A DNA stretch of 64,000 nucleotides from contig CP058647.1 in assembly GCA_014323545.1 (NCBI GenBank), positions 626,001 through 690,000 of the forward strand. The letters run 5' to 3'. This DNA comes from Hyphobacterium sp. CCMP332 (GTDB lineage Bacteria > Bacteroidota > Bacteroidia > Cytophagales > CCMP332). Within the stretch, counting starts at the first letter, position 1; every line of letters starts with the position of its first letter. The notes under the pieces are model-generated. The model was not told the DNA's origin. It did not search any database and saw nothing but the letters and a program-made list of their open reading frames with translations. Shown one piece after another: positions 28,673-36,920 of the stretch. Both the position numbers and the translations under genes were made by a program.

Positions 28673-30046
28673 TCAAATCTTGTAAAATGATTGCCAAAGT
28701 TCGAAATATTCCTCTTCATCTAACCAGAAAAAATTAGAATTATGGATCAAAAAGCTCCAATTTCCACCATTGACTTTTATTTGACTTTTAATCTCCTCAA
28801 TCTCCTGGAATTTCTCTGATATGGTTTTGGATTTATCATTAATAAGAGAGGTATCCATAGCAATTAACGGTCTTTCTTTTAAATCCAGACATTTCTTTGA
28901 ACTCAGATCAAAAACTTGATATTCATAAGAAGTACCCGATCTAAAACCCGGAAATTCCGGATAAGCAATGCTTGAATCTGTTTTTATTCCAACGGTCTCC
29001 AGGTTTTGAAAAGTTTCAGGAACTTTTACTCTTAAATAATGCTGTCTGGATTCAATAACACTATCACCTAACCAATCTTCTAATTTTTTCTTTTCGTTTA
29101 TTAATTCTGAAATATTCTGGCCACTAGAATAACTAGGGTGTAAACCAATATTATGTCCTCCTGAAATTATTTCATATTTATATTTTTCAGCTTCTTTTTT
29201 ATACTTATCGAAATGCCCAGAATCATATTTACTTTTTCTACCAACTAAAAAATAAAAAGAAGCAAAACTGTTAACCGCTTCTGACATCTTTACTAAATTC
29301 TGGATTTGATCAAATGGATTTTTCCTGTTCAAATATTCCTTTAAATAATGGGATGAGTGTTTTAGGGACGAGGCTCTGAACAGACCCCTCTTAACAGCTC
29401 CTCCTATTGATCTAAGATTATCTAATTTAGATAAGTGATCTAAGTCATGACTTGGCACTATTTTCACCTCTTTCTTTTTAATAGAAATATTTGGATTGAG
29501 TTTATTAAGGCAAAAATTCAAAAATCGTGCATAGACATCTACCACCGGAATTTTATAAAAATTCTCTTTTACAGCCAAAGAAGCAGATGCCGGAAAACGC
29601 TCATGCGCATCCAAAGCATCAACCAGCAATTCTTCCATACGGCTCAACATAAAAAAAGCCGATCCGATTATATCGATTCCAAGATAAATTTGATCACTAC
29701 TAATCTCAATACTGTCATTTCCATATAGCACGGCCAGGTCAAATTCCTCCTCTTCTATGCTCAATCTCTTTCGTCCTACAGAATTTGGAATGAGTTCTGC
29801 TTTTAAGTATGATTCATTTTTGAACAGCACATTATTTATGGTAAGTACCTTCCCATTTCCCGCATTCACTACATAGGAGTCAATATTATGATCCAAATGA
29901 ATTTCATATTCCAGATCAAGAAAATCTCCAATGATAGTTTTGAAAATGTATTCTTTTTCTACGCGATGCTCGGGTGATATTTTTACATCTAGCTTAATGA
30001 CTGATAATTTATATTGTTTAATGTTCAAAACTATCATAAAGCACAT
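28673..30046 (-). CDS. Polysaccharide deacetylase family protein with N-terminal extension
   Basis: A 457-residue protein in two parts. Residues 1-170 have no motif I can name but read like the N-terminal domain that precedes some Bacteroidota NodB proteins (LGIDIIGSAFFMLSRMEEL near 121, PVVDVYARFLNFCL near 165). From about 185 a deacetylase-type barrel follows: KIVPSHDLDHL near 191 for the catalytic Asp, SFASFYFLVG near 259, GGHNIGLHPSYS near 294 for the metal His, and SFLIHNSNFFW near 434. ATG 30046 or 30037 may be the start. It heads the minus-strand aminotransferase and epimerase operon and is divergent from pfkA across only 35 bp. Confidence 0.74.
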   Translation of the reverse strand: MCFMIVLNIKQYKLSVIKLDVKISPEHRVEKEYIFKTIIGDFLDLEYEIHLDHNIDSYVVNAGNGKVLTINNVLFKNESYLKAELIPNSVGRKRLSIEEEEFDLAVLYGNDSIEISSDQIYLGIDIIGSAFFMLSRMEELLVDALDAHERFPASASLAVKENFYKIPVVDVYARFLNFCLNKLNPNISIKKKEVKIVPSHDLDHLSKLDNLRSIGGAVKRGLFRASSLKHSSHYLKEYLNRKNPFDQIQNLVKMSEAVNSFASFYFLVGRKSKYDSGHFDKYKKEAEKYKYEIISGGHNIGLHPSYSSGQNISELINEKKKLEDWLGDSVIESRQHYLRVKVPETFQNLETVGIKTDSSIAYPEFPGFRSGTSYEYQVFDLSSKKCLDLKERPLIAMDTSLINDKSKTISEKFQEIEEIKSQIKVNGGNWSFLIHNSNFFWLDEEEYFELWQSFYKI

Positions 30047-30081
30047 TTATTTTACTTCTTTGTACTTTGGATTGAATAAAT

Positions 30082-31053
30082 ATGAAAAAAGTAGCAGTTT
30101 TTACTTCCGGTGGTGATGCCCCCGGAATGAATGCATGTGTTAGAGCAGCAGTTAGGGGAGCCATATATCATGGTGTTGAAATTTATGGCATTATGAAAGG
30201 ATACAATGGGATGATTCATGGTGAAATTAAACATCTCGCCGTGCGATCGGTAAGTAATATTATTCAAACCGGCGGAACAATTTTAAAGTCTGCACGATCC
30301 ATGGAATTCATGACAAAAGAAGGCAGGCAAAAGGCCTATGAAAACTTAAAAAAACACGAAATCGAGGGCTTAATTGCAATTGGTGGTAATGGAACATTTA
30401 CAGGTGCAAAAATATTTCACGAAGAATACGGGATTCCGACCGTCGGAGCACCGGGAACTATTGATAACGACCTTTATGGCACGGATTACACAATCGGTTA
30501 TGATACAGCGGTAAACACTGCTCTGGATGCCATTGATAAAATTAGAGACACGGCCAGTTCGCATGATCGTGTTTTCTTTATTGAGGTTATGGGTAGAGAT
30601 TCAGGATACATTGCAATATATACTGGTATAGGAGGTGGGGCTGAACTTATATTAGTACCAGAAACTGAAACCAGTATTGAAGATGTTAAAAATACACTTC
30701 AAAAGAGTTGGGACAAAAAAAAGTCCTCATCGATAATAGTCGTAGCCGAGGGTGACGAATTGGGAAATGCTAATGACGTTGCTGAAAAAGTTAAAAATGT
30801 CATGCCCAAGTTTGATTTTAGAGTGACTAACCTTGGTCATGTTCAAAGAGGAGGTACGCCAACTGCGGCAGACAGGGTTTTAGCGAGCAGACTTGGTCTT
30901 GGAGCTCTTGAAGGCTTAATTAGCGGCAAAACAAATGTGATGGCTGGCGTAGTTAACAATAAACTTGTTTATACGAATTTCGATGATGCCATAAATAAGA
31001 GCAAACCCATCAACCCAGAACTGCTGAGATTAAATACTATATTGAGTATCTAG
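30082..31053 (+). CDS. pfkA: 6-phosphofructokinase (PfkA type)
   Basis: A 323-residue enzyme of normal length that phosphorylates fructose 6-phosphate to the 1,6-bisphosphate, the committed step of glycolysis. FTSGGDAPGMNACVRAAVRG at residues 7-26 is the N-terminal nucleotide loop, APGTIDNDLYGTDYTIGYD near 124 has the catalytic aspartate, and VMGRDSGYIA near 171 and LGHVQRGGTPTAADR near 252 bind substrate. In the motif usually read as GGDG the sequence here is IGGNGTFTGA near 101, with Asn at the metal-binding Asp position. The glycine that follows favours ATP over pyrophosphate as donor. The gene is divergent from the deacetylase gene. Confidence 0.94.
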   Translation: MKKVAVFTSGGDAPGMNACVRAAVRGAIYHGVEIYGIMKGYNGMIHGEIKHLAVRSVSNIIQTGGTILKSARSMEFMTKEGRQKAYENLKKHEIEGLIAIGGNGTFTGAKIFHEEYGIPTVGAPGTIDNDLYGTDYTIGYDTAVNTALDAIDKIRDTASSHDRVFFIEVMGRDSGYIAIYTGIGGGAELILVPETETSIEDVKNTLQKSWDKKKSSSIIVVAEGDELGNANDVAEKVKNVMPKFDFRVTNLGHVQRGGTPTAADRVLASRLGLGALEGLISGKTNVMAGVVNNKLVYTNFDDAINKSKPINPELLRLNTILSI

Positions 31054-31976
31054 AAGTTATTTTTATTTCTTTCTACGAAATCTAGGTAGATAGATTTATA
31101 AAAATCCTCATTGGGATACTCAGTTAAAATTTCGTTATAACAAGAAAATGCATGAAGATAGAGCTTATTCTCTTCATAAAACATTGCTAAAATTAGTTTT
31201 TGAAGGGAGTGTTCCTCGTTTTGAATCTCAGTTTTTAACTTATTTAAATTTTGTTCAACTTTTTCTTTTTCTGCACCTGTTAACATTTCTATGGCATATG
31301 GTTGAGAATTGACTTCTTCCATCCCGGAGCCTGTTACCATGAGAAAAAGTCCCCCTTCTTCTGCAAGGTTTATTTGCAGTTTGGAAAGGTCATACCAGTT
31401 AGACTCCGTTTCTTTTCTCGCAACAGTTTCGCTATATAAATTTTGAATCTCAAGCTTATATGTACTTACATCATCAATGGATTTCCATTTTATAATTGCA
31501 TCATCAAAATTCAATACTCTTGAAGTTTTAGGAATAAACATTTGAATATCAGCATCATCTCCCGCAGCTCTTGAGACTGCTCCCGTAACATTTAAATTAT
31601 TGAGCTTGGAAGCACTTACATCACTATCATCGGATGTGCTCATTTTTGCGATTAAAAATTCTCCGTACTGACTAGCTACAGATGAACCCTTGGTTAAAAC
31701 ATTTTTTGATAATGCATCAATATCGTGAACCTGCGGAGTTTTAATTTCCATAGTCTTTCCTGATTTGTGCATCATTCCTATATATCCTCCTTCAGATAAT
31801 TTTATTTCAGATCCTGCAAAAAGAGTGCTTCCGGTACGAATTGGTTTCCATTCCGAGGTTCCTTTGGTTTTTACAGTATTATCACCGCGATTGGCAAGAA
31901 CTCTGAATTCAAAACTTTGAGCAAATGATTCCAGTGAAAAAACCAGAAAGAAAGCGATAAAAACTAATTGTCTCAT
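31050..31976 (-). CDS. Secreted FecR-like domain protein
   Basis: A 308-residue protein with an N-terminal signal peptide (MRQLVFIAFFLVFSLESFAQ, likely cleaved after SFAQ). Residues 20-90 look like a FecR-type beta domain: GDNTVKTKGTSEWKPIRTGS followed by ELKL-like and GYIGMMHKSGKTMEI strands. The C-terminal third (about 220-308) is helical, with EKVEQNLNKLKTEIQNEE and a TPR-like AFSCYNEILTEYPNEDFYKS. The start at 31976 gives the signal peptide at the true N terminus; the longer frame to 32018 runs into the upstream gene. It lies 1 nt after the CHASE2 gene, so the two are one operon and probably work together at the inner membrane and periplasm. Function unknown. Confidence 0.75.
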   Translation of the reverse strand: MRQLVFIAFFLVFSLESFAQSFEFRVLANRGDNTVKTKGTSEWKPIRTGSTLFAGSEIKLSEGGYIGMMHKSGKTMEIKTPQVHDIDALSKNVLTKGSSVASQYGEFLIAKMSTSDDSDVSASKLNNLNVTGAVSRAAGDDADIQMFIPKTSRVLNFDDAIIKWKSIDDVSTYKLEIQNLYSETVARKETESNWYDLSKLQINLAEEGGLFLMVTGSGMEEVNSQPYAIEMLTGAEKEKVEQNLNKLKTEIQNEEHSLQKLILAMFYEENKLYLHAFSCYNEILTEYPNEDFYKSIYLDFVERNKNNF

Positions 31977-31977
31977 T

Positions 31978-33198
31978 TTACTTACTTTTTTTAAAGATAG
32001 TACTTTCAATACTTCCATATAAATTTTTAATTACCCCCTGATATACCTCCAAAGCATCTCCGGCAAGCAATACAGCAACAATTCCAAGCGTGATATTTAG
32101 CTTGTATTGAAATTCATGAAAAATTACGATAATCAAAAACAGTATAAGGATAACTTCAACAATTTGAATCAATTTAGTCAATCCATCATACCATAATTGC
32201 TTTTTCATATAAATAATAGTAAATAAGTATACGTTGATAAAGCATAAAAAGATACCAGCTAATATACTTTGCCATTCACTCATTACATTTATATAATCCT
32301 CGTTGAGAATCATAGCGATTATATTTGCATGAATAGTTACACCAAACATATCCGGGTTTGTTCTTCCGGCATAATTTTCATTTAATGGTGTATAATATTT
32401 ATCCTCCCATGAATGATCTTCAAAATCATTCCCCAAAAAACCAAATATGACAATTTTATCTTTAATTATGCTGGGATCAAAATTCTCCATAAACACGTCT
32501 GAAACGTCCAAAGAGAAAAATTTTCCACCTAACCTTCCATAACCTCTATAATTGATAACTTCATAATTGTTATTCCGACTTAATAGCTTTTTTACTTTTT
32601 CCGGTTCATAATAATTCGCCAATTCAACTGAAAAAGCATTTTGAACCTCGCCTTTTACTTTTTCATTTGACGTAAATGTTCGGTTGGTTTTAAACTGATC
32701 CTGACTTTTAGCATCACTTATCAGATTTGCAAAGCCAAGCGAAGATGCATATTGAGTAAAAAAGGGATTTGAACCGATTAAGGTATCGCACTCCCCTTTC
32801 CCTTCGCCACATTCAGCAAGTTTACTCGCCAATACGATATTTTCAGTATTTGATATAGCGGCAGCTAGGAGGCTATCTCCTATCGGATCTTTGGGTTCAG
32901 CAAAAAAACAATCAAGCCCGATCACTTTGGGTTTATACTTATTTATAATATTAATTTGTTCTGCAATTCCGGCTCGCGGCAACAAACCTATATTTACCAA
33001 AACAATATTGTCATCTGCATTGGTTTCGCCTCGAAATTGAGAAAAAACTATGTCTGTGGTTTCTACATCTTTTAATGCATCCCCAATGGGATCCAGTACA
33101 TCAAAAATGCCAAATGCAGAAAATTGAAATACAACCCCAATCAGAAAAAAAATAAAGGTTGTCCCAAAAATCGAATCAAGTAAAATTCTTTTTCTCAT
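31978..33198 (-). CDS. CHASE2 domain membrane protein without output domain
   Basis: A 406-residue protein. A transmembrane helix at about residues 8-30 is followed by an extracytoplasmic CHASE2 domain (about 40-300): NIVLVNIGLLPRAGIAEQIN near 64, KPKVIGLDCFFAEPKDP near 89, DKIVIFGFLGNDFEDHSW near 247 and MFGVTIHANIIAMILNED near 285. Three helices then close the protein (about 313-332, 345-362, 368-385), and only about 20 residues follow. CHASE2 normally feeds a kinase, cyclase or GGDEF domain; none is present. The partner is the FecR-like protein encoded 1 nt downstream. It is divergent from meaB. Confidence 0.82.
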   Translation of the reverse strand: MRKRILLDSIFGTTFIFFLIGVVFQFSAFGIFDVLDPIGDALKDVETTDIVFSQFRGETNADDNIVLVNIGLLPRAGIAEQINIINKYKPKVIGLDCFFAEPKDPIGDSLLAAAISNTENIVLASKLAECGEGKGECDTLIGSNPFFTQYASSLGFANLISDAKSQDQFKTNRTFTSNEKVKGEVQNAFSVELANYYEPEKVKKLLSRNNNYEVINYRGYGRLGGKFFSLDVSDVFMENFDPSIIKDKIVIFGFLGNDFEDHSWEDKYYTPLNENYAGRTNPDMFGVTIHANIIAMILNEDYINVMSEWQSILAGIFLCFINVYLFTIIYMKKQLWYDGLTKLIQIVEVILILFLIIVIFHEFQYKLNITLGIVAVLLAGDALEVYQGVIKNLYGSIESTIFKKSK

Positions 33199-33270
33199 TT
33201 CAAAAGCTAAAGGCTAAAATTACAATTCTTTGATAATATTTAAATTCACAACAATTCTTAGATATAAACA

Positions 33271-34260
33271 TTGATAAAATATTCAAAAAAAGAACTAATA
33301 AAAGGAATTAAAAATTCTGAGCGGGTTTTATTAAGTCGTGCCATAACACTTGCTGAAAGTCAAAAGGAAGAACACAGAAGGTATATCCATGATATTATTG
33401 AAAAATTATTACCGGATACAGGTAAATCCTTAAGAATTGGAATAACTGGTGTTCCGGGTGTAGGGAAAAGCACATTTATTGAGTCATTTGGAGCATATCT
33501 AATCAATTTGGGCCATAAAGTAGCTGTTTTGACTATCGATCCAAGCAGCAAACAAAGTGGCGGAAGTATTCTCGGAGACAAAACCAGGATGCCTAAATTA
33601 GCCGTTGCAGATAATGCCTATATACGCCCCTCACCTGCTGGAATCTCTCTGGGTGGCGTTGCCGGCAAAACAAGAGAAGCCATGCTTCTATGCGAAGCCG
33701 CCGGTTATAATATCGTTTTAGTTGAAACCGTTGGTGTCGGTCAGTCTGAAACTGCAGTTAGTGAAATGGTAGATGTTTTTTTATTACTAATGCTTTCGGG
33801 TGCCGGAGACGAATTGCAAGGCATAAAAAAAGGAATAATGGAAAGTGCTGACATTATTGCAATAAACAAATGCGATGGCGACAACATTAAAAAATCTATG
33901 GAAGCGCAAATGGAATATAAAAGAGCAGTACAAATGTTTCCAAGAAAATTTGAGAACTGGATAACTGAAGTTTTGACTGTCTCTGCTCTGGAAAACGTGG
34001 GAATGGAAGAAATCTGGCAAAAATTATTGAAATTTGAATCCTTAAGTAAAAAATCAAATCATTTTGAAAGAAACCGATCAGGTCAATTGATAAATTGGTT
34101 TGAAACTGAACTTCATTTTTTACTTAATCATCACTTAATGAAAACAAAAGGTATTCAGGATAATGTGAAAAGAATGAAAAGTAAAATAAGCAAAGGCGAA
34201 ATTTCCTCATTCAGAGCGGCTGATATGATTTTTTACGAATTTCTAAGTAAAGTATCGTAA
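33271..34260 (+). CDS. meaB: MeaB/ArgK family G3E GTPase, methylmalonyl-CoA mutase chaperone
   Basis: A 329-residue P-loop GTPase. GITGVPGVGKSTFIESFG near residue 58 is the Walker A loop, LTIDPSSKQSGGSILGDKTR near 89 the Mg-binding segment, VETVGVGQSE near 151 the G3 region and AINKCDGDN near 197 the guanine-specificity motif. MeaB protects and reloads the B12 cofactor of methylmalonyl-CoA mutase. The start appears to be TTG 33271. The mutase genes are not adjacent, but a propionyl-CoA carboxylase beta subunit and a BtuF-like protein lie within 9 kb, fitting a propionate to succinyl-CoA route. Confidence 0.92.
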   Translation: MIKYSKKELIKGIKNSERVLLSRAITLAESQKEEHRRYIHDIIEKLLPDTGKSLRIGITGVPGVGKSTFIESFGAYLINLGHKVAVLTIDPSSKQSGGSILGDKTRMPKLAVADNAYIRPSPAGISLGGVAGKTREAMLLCEAAGYNIVLVETVGVGQSETAVSEMVDVFLLLMLSGAGDELQGIKKGIMESADIIAINKCDGDNIKKSMEAQMEYKRAVQMFPRKFENWITEVLTVSALENVGMEEIWQKLLKFESLSKKSNHFERNRSGQLINWFETELHFLLNHHLMKTKGIQDNVKRMKSKISKGEISSFRAADMIFYEFLSKVS

Positions 34261-34329
34261 ATAGAGAAAACAAGAGGTATACAAATGCGCTTGATGTATA
34301 AATAATACTAAGCAATATTTTAATAATCC

Positions 34330-35583
34330 ATGAAAGAGGTAAATGCCGAAATAATTACTATAGGCGATGAAATTCTTATCGGTCAAATAATAGATACCAA
34401 TTCACAATGGATTAGTTCAGAACTTGATTTAATAGGAATTAAAGTAAACAGGAAGACCAGCATTCGAGACGAGGAAAAAGCTATTCTCAACGAACTGGAA
34501 GATGCATTTAAAAGATCAAATCTAATTTTGATGACTGGTGGCCTGGGGCCCACCAAAGACGACATTACCAAAAAAACAATTGCTAAATTCTTTAATGTCG
34601 AATTGCAAAGAAATGAAGATATATTAAGTCATGTTAAGTCCTTGTTTGAAAAAAGAGGACGGAAAATGAACGATTTTAATTTGGGACAGGCTGATATTCC
34701 TTCAAATTGCACTCCTCTTATGAATTATTTTGGAACCGCTCCGGGGATGTGGTTTGAAAATGAAGGAAAAATACTGGTTTCAATGCCCGGAATACCTCTG
34801 GAAATGAAAAAACTGGTAAAAAATGACGTCATTCCGCGACTTAGAAAATTTTTTAAAACGCCAATTATTAAACATAAAACAATCAAAACCGTAGGTATTG
34901 GGGAATCTGATATGATGTCTTTGATTTCCGATTGGGAACATTCCTTACCTGAACATATAAAATTAGCTTATCTGCCGCGTTTAGGTCAGGTAAGATTAAG
35001 ATTGTCAGGCATTGGAAATAATGAATCAATGCTCGAAACCGAACTTAATAATTGGTCAGATAAACTCAATAATTATATACCAAAATTCATATTTGGCTAT
35101 GAAAATGATGAAATAGAAGAAATAATTGGGAAAAAATTAGCTTCAGCTAAACTTACTGTAGCTACAGCCGAAAGTTGCACAGGAGGCCAGGTGGCTTCAA
35201 AAATAACATCTGTTTCAGGAAGTTCTGCCTACTTTATCGGATCAGTAATTGCGTATTCCAATGATATAAAAATTTCAGAACTTAATGTAAATTTTAAAGA
35301 TCTTGAAGAGCAAGGAGCTGTAAGTGAGGTGGTTGTAAAACAAATGGCGGAGAATATAAGACTTAAATTTAATACCGATATTGGATTATCGACAAGTGGA
35401 ATTGCAGGTCCTGATGGAGGTACTAAAGAGAAACCAGTTGGTACAGTTTGGATTGCTTTATCTGACAAAAAGGGTACAATAGCCAAAAAACTTCAAATTG
35501 GACTCAATAGAGAAATGAATATTGAATTGAGCACACTTTCGGTGCTCAATTTGCTTAGGAAGAGATTAATGAATTGGATTTAA
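34330..35583 (+). CDS. cinA: CinA family protein, putative nicotinamide-nucleotide amidohydrolase
   Basis: A 417-residue two-domain protein. The N-terminal MoaB/MogA-like domain has EIITIGDEILIGQIIDTNSQ at residues 6-25 and LMTGGLGPTKDDITKKT near 71; the C-terminal CinA domain has ATAESCTGGQVASKITSVSG near 278, with the catalytic serine region, and STSGIAGPDGGT near 356. The C-terminal domain deamidates NMN, recycling NAD breakdown products; the N-terminal domain is linked to ADP-ribose pyrophosphatase activity. The ATG is 69 nt after meaB on the same strand, with nothing notable between them. Confidence 0.93.
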   Translation: MKEVNAEIITIGDEILIGQIIDTNSQWISSELDLIGIKVNRKTSIRDEEKAILNELEDAFKRSNLILMTGGLGPTKDDITKKTIAKFFNVELQRNEDILSHVKSLFEKRGRKMNDFNLGQADIPSNCTPLMNYFGTAPGMWFENEGKILVSMPGIPLEMKKLVKNDVIPRLRKFFKTPIIKHKTIKTVGIGESDMMSLISDWEHSLPEHIKLAYLPRLGQVRLRLSGIGNNESMLETELNNWSDKLNNYIPKFIFGYENDEIEEIIGKKLASAKLTVATAESCTGGQVASKITSVSGSSAYFIGSVIAYSNDIKISELNVNFKDLEEQGAVSEVVVKQMAENIRLKFNTDIGLSTSGIAGPDGGTKEKPVGTVWIALSDKKGTIAKKLQIGLNREMNIELSTLSVLNLLRKRLMNWI

Positions 35584-35602
35584 TATTCACGTTTAGATAT
35601 TT

Positions 35603-35610
35603 TATTTTTG
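35603..35610 (+). promoter_or_regulatory. Possible -7 element for the E2 gene
   Basis: TATTTTTG is an exact TAnnTTTG match 20 nt before the E2 start codon at 35631, in the only gap (47 bp) between cinA and that gene. A -33 TTTG at the usual distance is missing, so support is partial. Confidence 0.4.
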
Positions 35611-35630
35611 CGAGATAAATAATAATTCTA

Positions 35631-36920
35631 ATGGCACAGGTAGAAATGGTAATGCCCAAAATGGGAGAAAGTATTATGGAGGCGACGGTATTGTCCTGGC
35701 TCAAAAAAGAAGGCGATACTATTGAGCAAGACGAATCCGTATTAGAGGTTGCCACTGATAAGGTTGATACAGAAGTACCGGCAACGCATGCTGGTAAATT
35801 GGCAAAAATATTGGCCAAAGACGGAGATGTTGTTCCTGTAGGTAATCCAATAGCTATTATCGAAACTGAAGCAGTAATTGAGGAATCTGAAATAAAAGAT
35901 CCTGGGCCAAAATCCAAAGTTGACATACCTTCAGAAGTGAAGCAAGGCATTGAGGAAATGCAAAAGCAAACTGAAACTATCATAAAGCCATTAGAAAAGC
36001 CTCAATCAGGCCGATTTTATTCTCCTCTGGTCATGAGTATTGCCAAGGAGGAAAACATCAGCATGGATGAGCTGGAAACAGTACCAGGAACAGGAAAAGA
36101 AGGCCGTGTAAGCAAAAAAGACATTCTGGCTTATCTAGATGTCAGGAAAACAGGTAAAATCGTTGCAAAGGTTGCATCAGGTCAAACTGCAGGTGCTCAT
36201 AGCATGAATGGTCAAAATGAGATCATTGAAATGGATCGTATGCGTAAGATGATTGCAGATAGGATGTTGGAATCGAAAAGAACCTCACCGCATGTAACCT
36301 CTTTTGTTGAAGCAGATGTCACGAATATTGTTAATTGGAGAAACAAAAATAAAGCTCAATTTGAAAAGAAAGAAGGTCAAAAATTAACTTTCACACCAAT
36401 TTTTGTAGAGGCCATCGTTAAAGCAATTAAAGATTTCCCTATGATCAACATTTCAGTTGACGGTCATAAAATAATTAGGAAGAATAACATAAATATCGGT
36501 ATGGCTGTAGCATTGAGGGATGGCAATTTAATTGTCCCTGTGATTAAAAATGCCGATCAACTAAATCTAAAAGGGATTGCACTCAAAGTCAATGATTTGG
36601 CCGAAAGAGCAAGAATAAACAAACTTAATCCTGATGACCTTTCAGACGGTACATATACCATTTCAAATGTTGGTTCCTTTGGAAATGTTATGGGTACACC
36701 AATAATTGTTCAACCTCAGGTTGCAATCATGGCAGTGGGCTCAATAAAGAAAAAACCGGCAGTTATTGAAACAGAGCAAGGAGACCTTATTGGTATCAGG
36801 CATATGATGTTTCTTTCCCATTCTTATGATCATAGAGTCGTGGATGGTTCTCTTGGAGGAATGTTTGTTAGGAGGGTCGCCGATTACCTCGAGCAATTCG
36901 ATATCAATCAAAGTATTTAA
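35631..36920 (+). CDS. 2-oxo acid dehydrogenase E2 component (dihydrolipoyl acyltransferase)
   Basis: A 429-residue E2 with three domains. The lipoyl domain (residues 1-77) has MPKMGESIMEATVLSWLKKE and the lipoylated lysine in EVATDKVDTEV near 43. The E1/E3-binding domain lies at about 123-160 (YSPLVMSIAKEENISMDE). The CoA-dependent acyltransferase core spans about 195-425 and ends with LSHSYDHRVVDGSLGGMFV, which holds the HxxxDG active site. It transfers an acyl group from lipoate to CoA in a pyruvate, 2-oxoglutarate or branched-chain complex; the single lipoyl domain and no neighbouring E1 or E3 leave the substrate open, with branched-chain type my first guess. aroA starts at the next base. 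Confidence 0.9.
   Translation: MAQVEMVMPKMGESIMEATVLSWLKKEGDTIEQDESVLEVATDKVDTEVPATHAGKLAKILAKDGDVVPVGNPIAIIETEAVIEESEIKDPGPKSKVDIPSEVKQGIEEMQKQTETIIKPLEKPQSGRFYSPLVMSIAKEENISMDELETVPGTGKEGRVSKKDILAYLDVRKTGKIVAKVASGQTAGAHSMNGQNEIIEMDRMRKMIADRMLESKRTSPHVTSFVEADVTNIVNWRNKNKAQFEKKEGQKLTFTPIFVEAIVKAIKDFPMINISVDGHKIIRKNNINIGMAVALRDGNLIVPVIKNADQLNLKGIALKVNDLAERARINKLNPDDLSDGTYTISNVGSFGNVMGTPIIVQPQVAIMAVGSIKKKPAVIETEQGDLIGIRHMMFLSHSYDHRVVDGSLGGMFVRRVADYLEQFDINQSI

Noticed and set aside
34261-34329. Possible short gene between meaB and cinA
   Set aside because: The only ATG frame there is six codons long; nothing else is visible.
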